A stretch of DNA of 16,635 nt from an uncultured Candidatus Competibacteraceae bacterium (GTDB lineage Bacteria; Pseudomonadota; Gammaproteobacteria; Competibacterales; Competibacteraceae), in the NCBI GenBank assembly GCA_937872125.1, contig CALMNY010000117.1, positions 1 to 16,635 on the forward strand, given 5' to 3'. The translations under genes and the position numbers were made by a program. The notes beneath the pieces were generated by a model. The model was given only the letters and a program-made list of their open reading frames with translations, ran no database searches and was not told the origin of the DNA. Positions 7,456 to 16,000 of this stretch are shown in pieces (the first letter of the stretch is position 1; each line of letters begins with the position of its first letter).

Positions 7456-8532
7456 TCAGCCTCCAAACCGGCCTGGCAAAGCTTCTTTCAGCTTGGCGCG
7501 CGCCTCGCGCAGCATCTGTGCGGTCGTCGCCCAGTCCACGCAGGAGTCCGTGATCGAGACGCCATATTTCAGTTGCGAACGGTCGGCAGGGATCGCCTGA
7601 TTGCCCCATTCCAGATTGCTCTCGATCATGAAGCCGACGATGGAGCGATTGCCCTCCAGAATCTGATGGACGCAATCCTTCATCACCAGCGGTTGCAAAG
7701 CCGGATCCTTGCGGGCGTTAGCGTGGCTGCAATCCACTACGATGTTGAGCGGTAACTTGTTTTTAGCCAGTTCCTTCTCGCACAGGGCAATCGTCACAGT
7801 GTCGTAGTTGGGACCGTCGGAACCGCCGCGCAGCACCACGTGGCCGTAGCGGTTGCCGGTCGTGCGAACCACCGCCGACTGGCCCTGCGAGTTGATGCCG
7901 AGAAAGCTGTGGGGGCGGGATGCGGACTGCAGGGCGTTGATCGCCACTTCCAGACTGCCATTGGTCCCATTCTTGAACCCGACCGGGGTGGACAGGCCAC
8001 TGGCCATTTCCCGGTGGGTCTGCGATTCCGTCGTGCGGGCGCCAATGGCGGTCCACGCCAGCAGATCGTCCAGATACTGCGGGCAGAGCGGGTCCAGCGC
8101 CTCGGTGCCGGTGGGCAGACCCAGTTCAGCGATTTCCAGCAACAGCGCGCGGGCGATCTGCAAACCTTCAGCGATATCGAAGGAATCATCCAGATGCGGA
8201 TCGTTAATCAGACCCTTCCAGCCGACCGTGGTCCGGGGCTTCTCGAAATACACCCGCATGATCAGAACCAGGGTATCGCCCACCTCGTCGGCCAGTGCGC
8301 GCAAGCGTTGCGCATAGTCACGAGCCGCGGCGATATCGTGAATGGAACAAGGCCCTACCACTACAAACACCCGGTGATCCCGATGGTCGAGGATGTTCTG
8401 CACGGTCTCGCGGGCGGTGAGCACCGTGGCGGCGGCGGTTTCATTCATCGGCAGTTGCCGCTTGATCTCTTCGGGGGTGGGCAGGATATCGTAGGCGCCG
8501 ACGTTGACATTGTTGAGCAGATTCGCAGACAT
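7456..8532 (-). CDS. aroH: DAHP synthase, type I, AroH-like
   Basis: Condenses phosphoenolpyruvate and erythrose-4-phosphate to DAHP, the entry step of the shikimate pathway. The protein is 358 aa, in the 348-356 aa range of E. coli AroF/G/H. Metal ligands are C62 (VVVGPCSIHD), H270 (VDCSHAN), E304 (MIESN) and D329 (SITDSC). K98 lies in VYFEKPRTTVGWKG. Segments such as EALDPLCPQYL, QTHREMASGLS and VDCSHANARKD are closer to the tryptophan-sensitive AroH than to AroF or AroG, so I favour AroH, but the feedback ligand is inferred. The ATG at 8532 is preferred over an in-frame TTG at 8550. A good sigma-70-type promoter lies 58-86 nt upstream. Confidence 0.93.
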   Translation of the reverse strand: MSANLLNNVNVGAYDILPTPEEIKRQLPMNETAAATVLTARETVQNILDHRDHRVFVVVGPCSIHDIAAARDYAQRLRALADEVGDTLVLIMRVYFEKPRTTVGWKGLINDPHLDDSFDIAEGLQIARALLLEIAELGLPTGTEALDPLCPQYLDDLLAWTAIGARTTESQTHREMASGLSTPVGFKNGTNGSLEVAINALQSASRPHSFLGINSQGQSAVVRTTGNRYGHVVLRGGSDGPNYDTVTIALCEKELAKNKLPLNIVVDCSHANARKDPALQPLVMKDCVHQILEGNRSIVGFMIESNLEWGNQAIPADRSQLKYGVSITDSCVDWATTAQMLREARAKLKEALPGRFGG

Positions 8533-8589
8533 GGGAATTCCGGTGGGCAAGATGGATAAAGCAGGGTTGGGAGGGTGTTGAAGCGAGTT

Positions 8590-8618
8590 CTTATAGTGGA
8601 GCGAACCCCCAAGGTAAA
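8590..8618 (-). promoter_or_regulatory. Probable sigma-70 promoter of aroH
   Basis: On the minus strand, TTTACC (8613-8618, -35) and TATAAG (8590-8595, -10) are separated by exactly 17 nt. The -10 matches consensus at 5 of 6 positions and the -35 at 4 of 6. It would give a leader of about 50 nt. No TrpR-like operator was recognised in it. Confidence 0.55.
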
Positions 8619-8662
8619 GAGTCCGGGCGGGTAAATTTTGCCGCCTGGAGCGGGCGTCTCAA

Positions 8663-8684
8663 CATCTGTTCGCTGTCACAGATG
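8663..8684. promoter_or_regulatory. Inverted repeat in the aroH / Sel1 divergent region
   Basis: CATCTGT (8663-8669) and ACAGATG (8678-8684) form a perfect 7-bp inverted repeat with an 8-nt centre. The right arm ends on a TG that precedes TAAACT (8686-8691), which could be an extended -10 for the plus-strand Sel1 gene. It also lies about 45 nt upstream of the aroH -35. Operator-like, but no regulator can be named. Confidence 0.35.
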
Positions 8685-8721
8685 CTAAACTACTAAAAAG
8701 TGAATCGAGTGTCGCTTCTTC

Positions 8722-8753
8722 TATCGAGATGGGGATGCTCGATATCGAGATGG
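8722..8753. repeat. 21-bp-spaced direct repeat with 12-bp palindrome ahead of the Sel1 gene
   Basis: TATCGAGATGG occurs at 8722-8732 and again at 8743-8753, a period of 21 bp, or two turns of DNA. A perfect 12-bp palindrome, CTCGATATCGAG (8738-8749), overlaps the second copy. A third partial ATCGAG is at 8704-8709. The cluster sits 29-60 nt upstream of the start codon, where an activator or repressor site, or an mRNA structure, could act. Confidence 0.45.
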
Positions 8754-8781
8754 TTTAAGTATGATCCACGGAGAACTTCAC

Positions 8782-9666
8782 ATGCTGCCGAAACCCATCT
8801 ACGAATCGCTACCCTTCATTTATATGGCCGCAGGCGTGGCCGCTATCATTGGCCTCGAACATCTGCTGGGACGGATCTGTGGGTTTCTGCTGATCCTCGT
8901 CGGAATAGGGGTCTATCAGATGCGCAGACGTTACCGCCACCGCAAGATCGGAAGATCCCCCATGGAAAAAACCTCCCGGCGTCCCAAGCCGAACGGCGAG
9001 CCGATCAGCCAGCGCAAGACCAAAATACGACAGGATTTCGAGAGCGGCGAGCATAGCTACGAACAAGGCGATTACGCAGCGGCCCTGAAATGGTATCGGC
9101 GCGCGGCTGAACAGGGTTATGCGCTGGCCCAGGTCAATCTGGGTTCCATGTACTTTGATGGACAGGGCACGTCCCCGGATATCCAGGAAGCCTTGAAATG
9201 GTACCGCCTGGCCGCCAATCAGGGTCTTGCTTCCGCTCAGTTCGATCTGGGCGTACTGTGCGAACAGCACGGGCGCACCCCGCAAGATGTGCAGGAAGCG
9301 CTCACGTGGTACCAAAAGGCTGCGGGCCAGGGCTATGCGCCGGCGCAGGTCAACCTGGCGGCCCTGTATGCGGAGGGACAGGGCGGTGTGGCGCAGGACT
9401 TTCAACAGGCGCTCAGGTGGTATCGTGAAGCCGCCGACCAAGGTTATGCGCCGGCCTGTTTCAATCTGGGGGTGATTTACGCCGAAGGCCAGGGGGGGGG
9501 CGAGCGGGACTTGATCATGGCTTATGTCTGGTTCTCCCGCGCCGCCGTATTGGGCGACGAAGACGCCCTGTCGGCCCAGAAACAGGTGGGGGCGCGGTTG
9601 ACCGCCGCGCAAAAAAGCCAGGCTCAGCAGCTACTGCAGCAGCCCATCTCGAAACGTCCCATCTAG
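8782..9666 (+). CDS. Membrane-anchored Sel1-repeat protein
   Basis: Sel1 repeats form an alpha-solenoid used for protein-protein contacts; the partner is unknown. The protein is 294 aa. Two N-terminal hydrophobic helices (about residues 10-27 and 30-46) are followed by the basic stretch MRRRYRHRK, which predicts a membrane hairpin with the rest in the cytoplasm. A charged linker leads to a half-repeat (about 89-112) and four Sel1 repeats (about 113-148, 149-184, 185-221, 222-258), each of the form A-x-NLG-x-Y...GQG...DxQEALKWYxxAAxQG. The ATG at 8782 has GGAG 8 nt upstream. An ATG 21 nt earlier lacks a good site. A run of nine G residues (9492-9500) encodes the loop of the last repeat. It appears to be a single-gene unit. 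Confidence 0.85.
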   Translation: MLPKPIYESLPFIYMAAGVAAIIGLEHLLGRICGFLLILVGIGVYQMRRRYRHRKIGRSPMEKTSRRPKPNGEPISQRKTKIRQDFESGEHSYEQGDYAAALKWYRRAAEQGYALAQVNLGSMYFDGQGTSPDIQEALKWYRLAANQGLASAQFDLGVLCEQHGRTPQDVQEALTWYQKAAGQGYAPAQVNLAALYAEGQGGVAQDFQQALRWYREAADQGYAPACFNLGVIYAEGQGGGERDLIMAYVWFSRAAVLGDEDALSAQKQVGARLTAAQKSQAQQLLQQPISKRPI

Positions 9667-9693
9667 TGGGTTGCCGCCCCGGTTTTGCCGGGC

Positions 9694-9735
9694 TGATCCG
9701 GCGCCCACGCTGGAGCGAACGTGAGCACCGGATCA
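9694..9735. other. Stem-loop between Sel1 gene and glycosidase-like gene
   Basis: TGATCCGG (9694-9701) and CCGGATCA (9728-9735) form a perfect 8-bp inverted repeat with a 26-nt loop. The right arm overlaps a 10-bp palindrome, GATCATGATC (9731-9740), which ends 7 nt before the next start codon. A small CCCGG/CCGGG hairpin (9678-9692) lies just upstream. No T-tract follows, so it may be a leader structure rather than a terminator. Confidence 0.35.
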
Positions 9736-9747
9736 TGATCTGTCAAA

Positions 9748-12700
9748 ATGAATGCAGCAATCCACCAGAACCTTCCTTCAACCCGAACATTGATCTCCAT
9801 GTCACCGGCCCACCTGCTGCCCATCCTGCTCCTCACGGTGTTTTCGCTCATGTCGCCGCTCCTAACCATCGCCGCCGCGCCTGAACCGCCAACCGCTATC
9901 GCCGCCCCTGCGCGCAAGACCATCCTGCTCGATGACTTCGAGAATATCGGCGGCTGGAGCGCGCTCACCTCGCCTACCGCCCGCCTGGAAATCGCCCAGG
10001 ACGCTGGCCGTACCGGGCGGGCGCTGCGGCTGGATTTCGAGTTTCAGGACGGAACCGGTTGGGTCATCGCCCGCAAGGCGTTTCCCATGCGCCTGCCCGA
10101 CAATTTCGCCTTCCACTTTGTTTTGCGCGGCGATGCGTCGCCCGGCAACGCCGAATTCAAGCTGGCGGATTCGCGTGAGAATGTCTGGTGGTTCAAAAAG
10201 GCCGAATATGCGATTCCCACTGACTGGCGGCCCATTACGGTCAAGCGGCGCCAGCTCAGTCTGGCCTGGGGGCCTGGCGGCCCACTGGACGAAGTGGCGG
10301 TGCTCGAATTCGCCTTCGCCCTGGGCAAGCCGGGCAAGGGTTCGGTGTGGATTGATGATCTGAGCTTCGAGCAGCGCGAGCCAGCCCACGCCTATACCCT
10401 GAACCCGACCATTCGCGCCTCCACTGCCGTCGAAGGCCAGCCACCGGACGCCGTGCTCGACCCCAATCCCGCCAGCCGCTGGCATAGCGGCGCCTTGGCC
10501 GAGGAGCAGTGGTTGCTGCTGGATTTTCTCACCCAGCGCGAGTACGGCGGTCTGGTGATTGACTGGGACCCGGAGGATTACGCCGCCGATTACGAAGTTC
10601 AGCTCTCCGACGATGGCGAGAACTGGCAAACCGTCTATCAGGTGCGCGACGGCGATGGTCGGCGCGATTATCTCTATCTGGCCGACGCCGAATCCCGTTA
10701 CCTGCGGCTCAACCTGCAACGCAGCAGTCGGACCCGTGGTTACGGCATCGGCCGCATTCTGGTCCAGTCCTACGAATTCTCCAGTTCGCCCAACCAGTTT
10801 TTCGAGACCATCGCCCGCGACGCGCCGCGTGGCTTCTATCCCCACTATTTCCAGGGCGAGCAGTGCTACTGGACTGTGGTGGGGGTTGCCGGCGACGGCA
10901 AGGAGGCGTTGCTCAACGAGGATGGCGCGCTGGAAGTGGACAAGGGCGGGTTCATCATCGAGCCGTTCCTGTTCGCCGATGGCCGGTTGATCACCTGGGC
11001 CGATGTGGATACCCGTCAGGACCTGGCCGAGGCTTACCTGCCGATTCCCACGGTGCGCTGGGAGCATGAATCCTACTGGCTGTCGGTCACGGCGTTCGCC
11101 GCTGGTCCGCCGGGCGCGTCGGCGCTGTACGCCCGCTACCAGTTGGAAAACCTGAGTCCCGATCCCCGCCATGTCACTCTGTATCTGGCGCTGCGACCCT
11201 TCCAGGCCGTTCCCCCCTGGCAGTCGGTGAATATGACCGGCGGCGTGGCCCCGATCCGTGCGCTGGAGTATGCCGACCGGACGATTCGGGTCAACCAGGG
11301 CGCTAAAACAGTCACGGTGCTGACCGCGCCCGACCGGTTCCGCGCCGCCACCTTCGATCAGGGAGCACTCACCGAGTATCTGGCGACGGGCAAATTGCCT
11401 GAACACAGCCGGGTTGAAGACTCTTTTGGCTATGCCTCCGGGGCGTTGGAGTACGGTTGGGATCTAAAGCCCGGCGAAAAGCGCGAAGTGGTGTTGCGCA
11501 TCCCGTTTTACGCTGCCGGGGCCAGCGGGCCGATCCCGGCAACCGCTGCCGAGGCCTCCGCTGAGGTTGATCGGCTCCTGGAACAGACCACCCGCGACTG
11601 GGCGATGCGGCTGGACCGGGTGGGTTTGGAACTGCCCCCCGTCGCGCAACGGCTGGCCTGGAGCATCAAGAGCAATCTGGCCTACATCCTGATCAACCGC
11701 GACGGCCCCGCCATTCAGCCCGGTTCGCGCAATTACGCCCGCTCCTGGATCCGCGACGGTGCGCTGACTTCCGCCGCCCTGCTAGGCATGGGCTACACCG
11801 AGGAGGTGCGGGAGTTCCTGCAATGGTACGCCGGCTATCAGGCGGCGGACGGCGCAATTCCCTGTTGCGTGGATGGGCGCGGGGCCGATCCGGTGCCCGA
11901 ACACGACAGCCACGGCGAATTCATCTACGCGGTGATGGAGTACTACCGCTACACCCGCGATGTCGGCTTCCTGCGACAAATGTGGCCGGCGGTGGTCCGG
12001 GCGGTTGGCTACATGGATTCCCTGCGCCAGCAGCGCCTAACCGAGAAGTATCGCACTGATCCGGACTGCGTGGCCTATTGCGGGCTGGTGCCGGAATCCA
12101 TCAGCCACGAGGGTTATTCCAGCCAGCCGCGTCATTCCTACTGGGACAACTTCTTCATCCTGCGCGGTTTCAAGGACGCGGCGCAGATGGCGGTGATTTT
12201 GGATGAGGACGCTGATGCGACGCGGTTTGCAGCGCTGCGCGACGCCTTCAGCAAGGATCTGTACGCTTCGATCCAGGAAACCCTCAAGCTGCACAAGATT
12301 GACTTCATTCCCGGCGCGGTCGAACTGGGCGATTTTGACGCGACCTCGACCACCATCGCCGTGGACCCGGGCGGCGAACTGGGGCGCCTGCCGCAACCGG
12401 CGCTGAATCGCACCTTTGAGCGTTATAACGAATTTTTCCGCCAGCGCCGCACCGAGGCGCAGTGGAACAACTATACCCCGTATGAGTGGCGGGTCGTGGG
12501 CACGATGGTCCGGCTGGGCTGGCGCGACCGGGCGCTGGAACAGATGGCGTTTTTCATGGAGGGTCAACGGCCCCCCACCTGGAATCACTGGGCGGAGGTG
12601 GTCTGGCGCGATCCCAAGACGCCGCGTTTCATCGGCGACATGCCGCATACCTGGGTGGGTTCCGATTTCATCCGCGCTGCGCGCAGCCTGTTCGTATTCG

Positions 12701-13026
12701 AGCGTGAGGCCGATCAGGCATTGGTGATTGGCGCGGGCCTGCCCGCCGCGTGGGTGGAAAGTCCCCAGGGCGTCACGGTGCGGCGGATGCCGACCTGGCA
12801 TGGCACTCTGAACTACCGGCTGGCGATGGCCGGCCCGGATGCGCTGCGGGCGCGATTGACTGGCGACGTGACCGTGCCGCCGGGGCGGATCATCCTGCAT
12901 TCACCGCTTGATCGGCCGGTGCGAGCAGCCACAGTCAACGGCCGGGCGGCAACGTTCACCGCTAACACCGTCACGGTGGATCAGTTCCCCGCCGAAGTGG
13001 AACTGCACTACGCCACCGCGCCGTAG
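9748..13026 (+). CDS. Exported discoidin-domain protein with six-hairpin glycosidase-like barrel
   Basis: A large (1,092 aa) probable periplasmic or secreted glycan-active protein of no named family that I can assign. An N-terminal signal has a hydrophobic core at about residues 22-43 ending in AAA before PEPP. Then come a galactose-binding-like beta domain (about 57-212; LLDDFENIGGW, VWIDDLSFEQ), a discoidin/F5-F8-like domain (about 214-344; DAVLDPNPASRWHSG), a beta super-sandwich (about 350-620), an alpha/alpha barrel (about 620-1000) and a C-terminal beta tail. Barrel motifs are RSWIRDGA (D670), HSYWDNFF (D800) and YTPYEWR (E913), candidate catalytic or sugar-binding residues. The start is uncertain: ATG at 9748 has no clear ribosome site, and ATG at 9799 would give a shorter signal without a basic residue. 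It lies 35 nt upstream of the GH94 gene, so they are probably cotranscribed. A carbohydrate role is inferred from fold and neighbour. Confidence 0.8.
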   Translation: MNAAIHQNLPSTRTLISMSPAHLLPILLLTVFSLMSPLLTIAAAPEPPTAIAAPARKTILLDDFENIGGWSALTSPTARLEIAQDAGRTGRALRLDFEFQDGTGWVIARKAFPMRLPDNFAFHFVLRGDASPGNAEFKLADSRENVWWFKKAEYAIPTDWRPITVKRRQLSLAWGPGGPLDEVAVLEFAFALGKPGKGSVWIDDLSFEQREPAHAYTLNPTIRASTAVEGQPPDAVLDPNPASRWHSGALAEEQWLLLDFLTQREYGGLVIDWDPEDYAADYEVQLSDDGENWQTVYQVRDGDGRRDYLYLADAESRYLRLNLQRSSRTRGYGIGRILVQSYEFSSSPNQFFETIARDAPRGFYPHYFQGEQCYWTVVGVAGDGKEALLNEDGALEVDKGGFIIEPFLFADGRLITWADVDTRQDLAEAYLPIPTVRWEHESYWLSVTAFAAGPPGASALYARYQLENLSPDPRHVTLYLALRPFQAVPPWQSVNMTGGVAPIRALEYADRTIRVNQGAKTVTVLTAPDRFRAATFDQGALTEYLATGKLPEHSRVEDSFGYASGALEYGWDLKPGEKREVVLRIPFYAAGASGPIPATAAEASAEVDRLLEQTTRDWAMRLDRVGLELPPVAQRLAWSIKSNLAYILINRDGPAIQPGSRNYARSWIRDGALTSAALLGMGYTEEVREFLQWYAGYQAADGAIPCCVDGRGADPVPEHDSHGEFIYAVMEYYRYTRDVGFLRQMWPAVVRAVGYMDSLRQQRLTEKYRTDPDCVAYCGLVPESISHEGYSSQPRHSYWDNFFILRGFKDAAQMAVILDEDADATRFAALRDAFSKDLYASIQETLKLHKIDFIPGAVELGDFDATSTTIAVDPGGELGRLPQPALNRTFERYNEFFRQRRTEAQWNNYTPYEWRVVGTMVRLGWRDRALEQMAFFMEGQRPPTWNHWAEVVWRDPKTPRFIGDMPHTWVGSDFIRAARSLFVFEREADQALVIGAGLPAAWVESPQGVTVRRMPTWHGTLNYRLAMAGPDALRARLTGDVTVPPGRIILHSPLDRPVRAATVNGRAATFTANTVTVDQFPAEVELHYATAP

Positions 13027-13061
13027 GCGGCACAAGACCGTTCTGACGGGGAGAATTCGCC

Positions 13062-16000
13062 GTGTCCACCGACTTCCACACGCTGAGTAATAGCCGCTAC
13101 GCCACCGTCCTGAGCGCCGCCGGGACGGGCTATTCGACCTGGAACGGGTTGGCGCTGACCCGCTGGAACGGCGATCCGGTCGAGGACAACGACGGTTTTT
13201 TCCTGTACTTGCGCGATTTGGATAGCGGCGCGTGCTGGTCGCTGGGCCAGCAGCCGGTGGTTACGCCAGAGGCGCGGCGGGCCAGCCGGTTCAGCGATGG
13301 CAGCGCCGAGCTGCGCTGTGAATACGCGGGTATCGAAGCCGAGATGACGGTCGTCGTTCCCGGTGACGCCGATATGGAATTGCGGCGGGTGATTTTGCGC
13401 AACGCCAGCGACCGCCCCCGGCGCATCGAATTGACCAGTTACGCCGAGGTAGTGCTGAATGCGCGGGCCGCTGACGCCACCCATCCGGCTTTTTCCAAGT
13501 TGTTCGTGCAGACCGAGTGGGTCGCTGAACAGCGGGCGTTGCTGGCGCGGCGGCGACCTCGCGACGTCGGGGAACCGGTCTGCTGGCTGGTTCATGCGCT
13601 GATCGGCGATGGTGACGAAGTCGAGCGGCCTCACTATGAAACCGACCGCGCCCGATTCATCGGTCGAGGCTATTCGTTGGCTGGCCCACGGGCTTTGACA
13701 GGATCAATACCGCTGCTCCGCACCGTCGGCAACGTGCTGGACCCCATCGTCAGTCTGCGGCGAACGGTGGAATTGCCAGCGGGCGACTCAGCGCAAGTGA
13801 TGTTTCTACTGGGTGTGGCATCGGAACGAGAAGCGGCGTTGGCGCTGGCGACGGCTGTTGATCCATTCCCCCCCTCGATTGAGGGGGGGTGGCGCGTAGC
13901 GCCGGGGGGGTTCAGTCGCCAGAACCCGCAAACCACCCCGGCGCTGCGCGCCACCCCTCCTTATCCAAGGAGGGGAACTGATGGAAAAACCGAGCAGTTG
14001 GTTTTCAACGATGAACCGTTGCAATTCTGGAACGGCTACGGTGGCTTCAGCGCCGATGGAACCGAATACGTGATCCGGCTCCAGTCCGACGCCGGTGGAC
14101 GATTGAAACGACCACCGCTGCCCTGGGTCAACGTCATCGCCAATCCCCAGTTCGGTTTTCTGACCAGCGAGACCGGGGCTGGCTATACCTGGAGCCAGAA
14201 CAGCCGCGAGAATCGCCTGACCCCCTGGTACAACGATCCGGTGCTCGACCCGCACGGCGAGGCGCTGTACCTGCGCGACGAGGACGACGGCGCGTTCTGG
14301 TCGCCGCTGCCGGGTCCGGCTCCGCAACCGGCGCCTTACGAAGTCCGCCACGGGTTCGGCTACAGCCGCTACCGCTGCGTCAGCCAGGGGCTGGAACAGG
14401 ATACGTGGCTGTTCGTACCGCGCGAAGACCCGGTCAAAATCATCCGAATCCAGTTGCGTAACGTCAGCGGCCAACCGCGCCGGCTGTCGCTGTTCAGCTA
14501 TGCCCGGCTGGTGCTGGGGGTGTTGCCGGGAGACTACGCGGCGGATCTGGTCATCGAGCAGGATGCAACAACCGGCGCGTTGTTGGCCGAGAATCACAAC
14601 CGGGAATTCGCGGGCCGCGTCGCCTTCGCCGCCGTCGCCATGCCCGACGGCGTGTCGGCTTACATCAGCGGCGACCGGGCCAACTTCATCGGTCATCACG
14701 GCAGCCCGGCCCGCCCGGCGGCGCTTGAACGTGATGAGGCTCTAAACGGGCGACTGGGCGCGGGCCTCGACCCCTGCTTTGCGCTGCAAATCACGCTGCA
14801 ACTGGAGCCGGACGCGACGGTGGAATGCGCCTTCGTGCTGGGTGAGGCGGAAAATCGGGAGGAAGCCCGTCGGCTGGTCAACCGCTACCGCCAGGATGGG
14901 GCGATTGCGGCGGCGCTGGCCGAAGTGCGGGAATTCTGGCGCGACCGGTTGTCCGCCGTGCGCATTCAAACGCCCAGCCCGGCGCTCGATCTGATGGTCA
15001 ACGGCTGGCTGGCCTATCAAACCCTGAGTTGCCGGCTGTGGGGCCGCTCGGCGTTTTACCAGTCGGGCGGAGCGTTCGGTTTCCGCGACCAGTTACAGGA
15101 CGCCGCCGCGCTGGTTTACCACGACCCGGAACTGACCCGCCGGCAACTGCTGCTGCACGCCGCCCACCAGTTCCAGGAAGGCGACGTGTTGCACTGGTGG
15201 CATCCTCCCACCAGTTGCGGGATTCGCACCCGCTTCAGCGACGATTTGCTGTGGCTGCCGTATCTGGCGGCTTTTTACGTCCGCACCACCGGCGACTGGA
15301 CTCTGTTTGCTGAACCGGTGCGCTTCCTCAAGGCGCGAGAACTGGAGCCGGGCGAGGACGAGACCTTCCTGACGCCGGAGGAATCCGGCGAAGTCGCCAG
15401 CCTGTACGAACATTGTTGCCGGGCGCTGGATCGCTCGCTGACTCAGGGCGCGCACGGGCTGCCGCTGATGGGCACCGGCGACTGGAACGACGGCATGAAC
15501 CGGGTCGGACGCGAAGGGCGCGGCGAGAGCGTATGGATGGGGTTTTTCCTGTACGCCATTCTCGGCGACTTCATCCCGGTGTGCGGCCAGCACGGCGATC
15601 ACGACCGGGCGCGACGCTACGCCGCGTTCCGCCGCCATCTGGCCGAGGCGCTCAACGAACACGCCTGGGACGGCGAGTGGTACCGCCGGGCCTGGTACGA
15701 CGACGGCGCGGTGCTGGGTTCCGCCGCCAGCGATGAATGCCGGATTGACGCGCTGGCGCAGGCCTGGGCGGTGATTTCCAAGGCCGCACCTTGGGCCAGG
15801 GCCGAAGCGGCGCTGGATGCGGTCGAACGTCATCTGATTTCGGAAGCAGACGGTTTGATCCGGCTGCTGACGCCGCCGTTCGAGAACACGCCCCACGATC
15901 CCGGCTATATCAAGGGCTATGTGGCCGGGGTGCGGGAAAACGGCGGACAATACACCCACGCGGCGCTGTGGGTGGTGCGGGCGCTGGCGGAACTGGGGCG

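Noticed and set aside
7440..7470. Bidirectional terminator between ispH and aroH
   Set aside because: Only 6 nt separate the stop codons and no hairpin with T-tracts was found there; any terminator would lie inside the opposing gene.
9113..9560. Sel1 repeats considered as a DNA tandem repeat array
   Set aside because: The units are similar as protein but diverged in DNA, so this is ordinary domain repetition and not a mobile or unstable repeat.
8809..9612. Minus-strand frame of 267 codons opposite the Sel1 gene
   Set aside because: Its repeat-like protein is only the reverse reading of the Sel1 repeats; there is no ribosome site or known family.
12037..12900. Long minus-strand open frames inside the glycosidase-like and GH94 genes (also 9862-11406 and 15093-16229)
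   Set aside because: They lie antisense to well-supported coding sequence, show no recognisable domain, and are expected by chance in GC-rich genes with few stop codons on the opposite strand.
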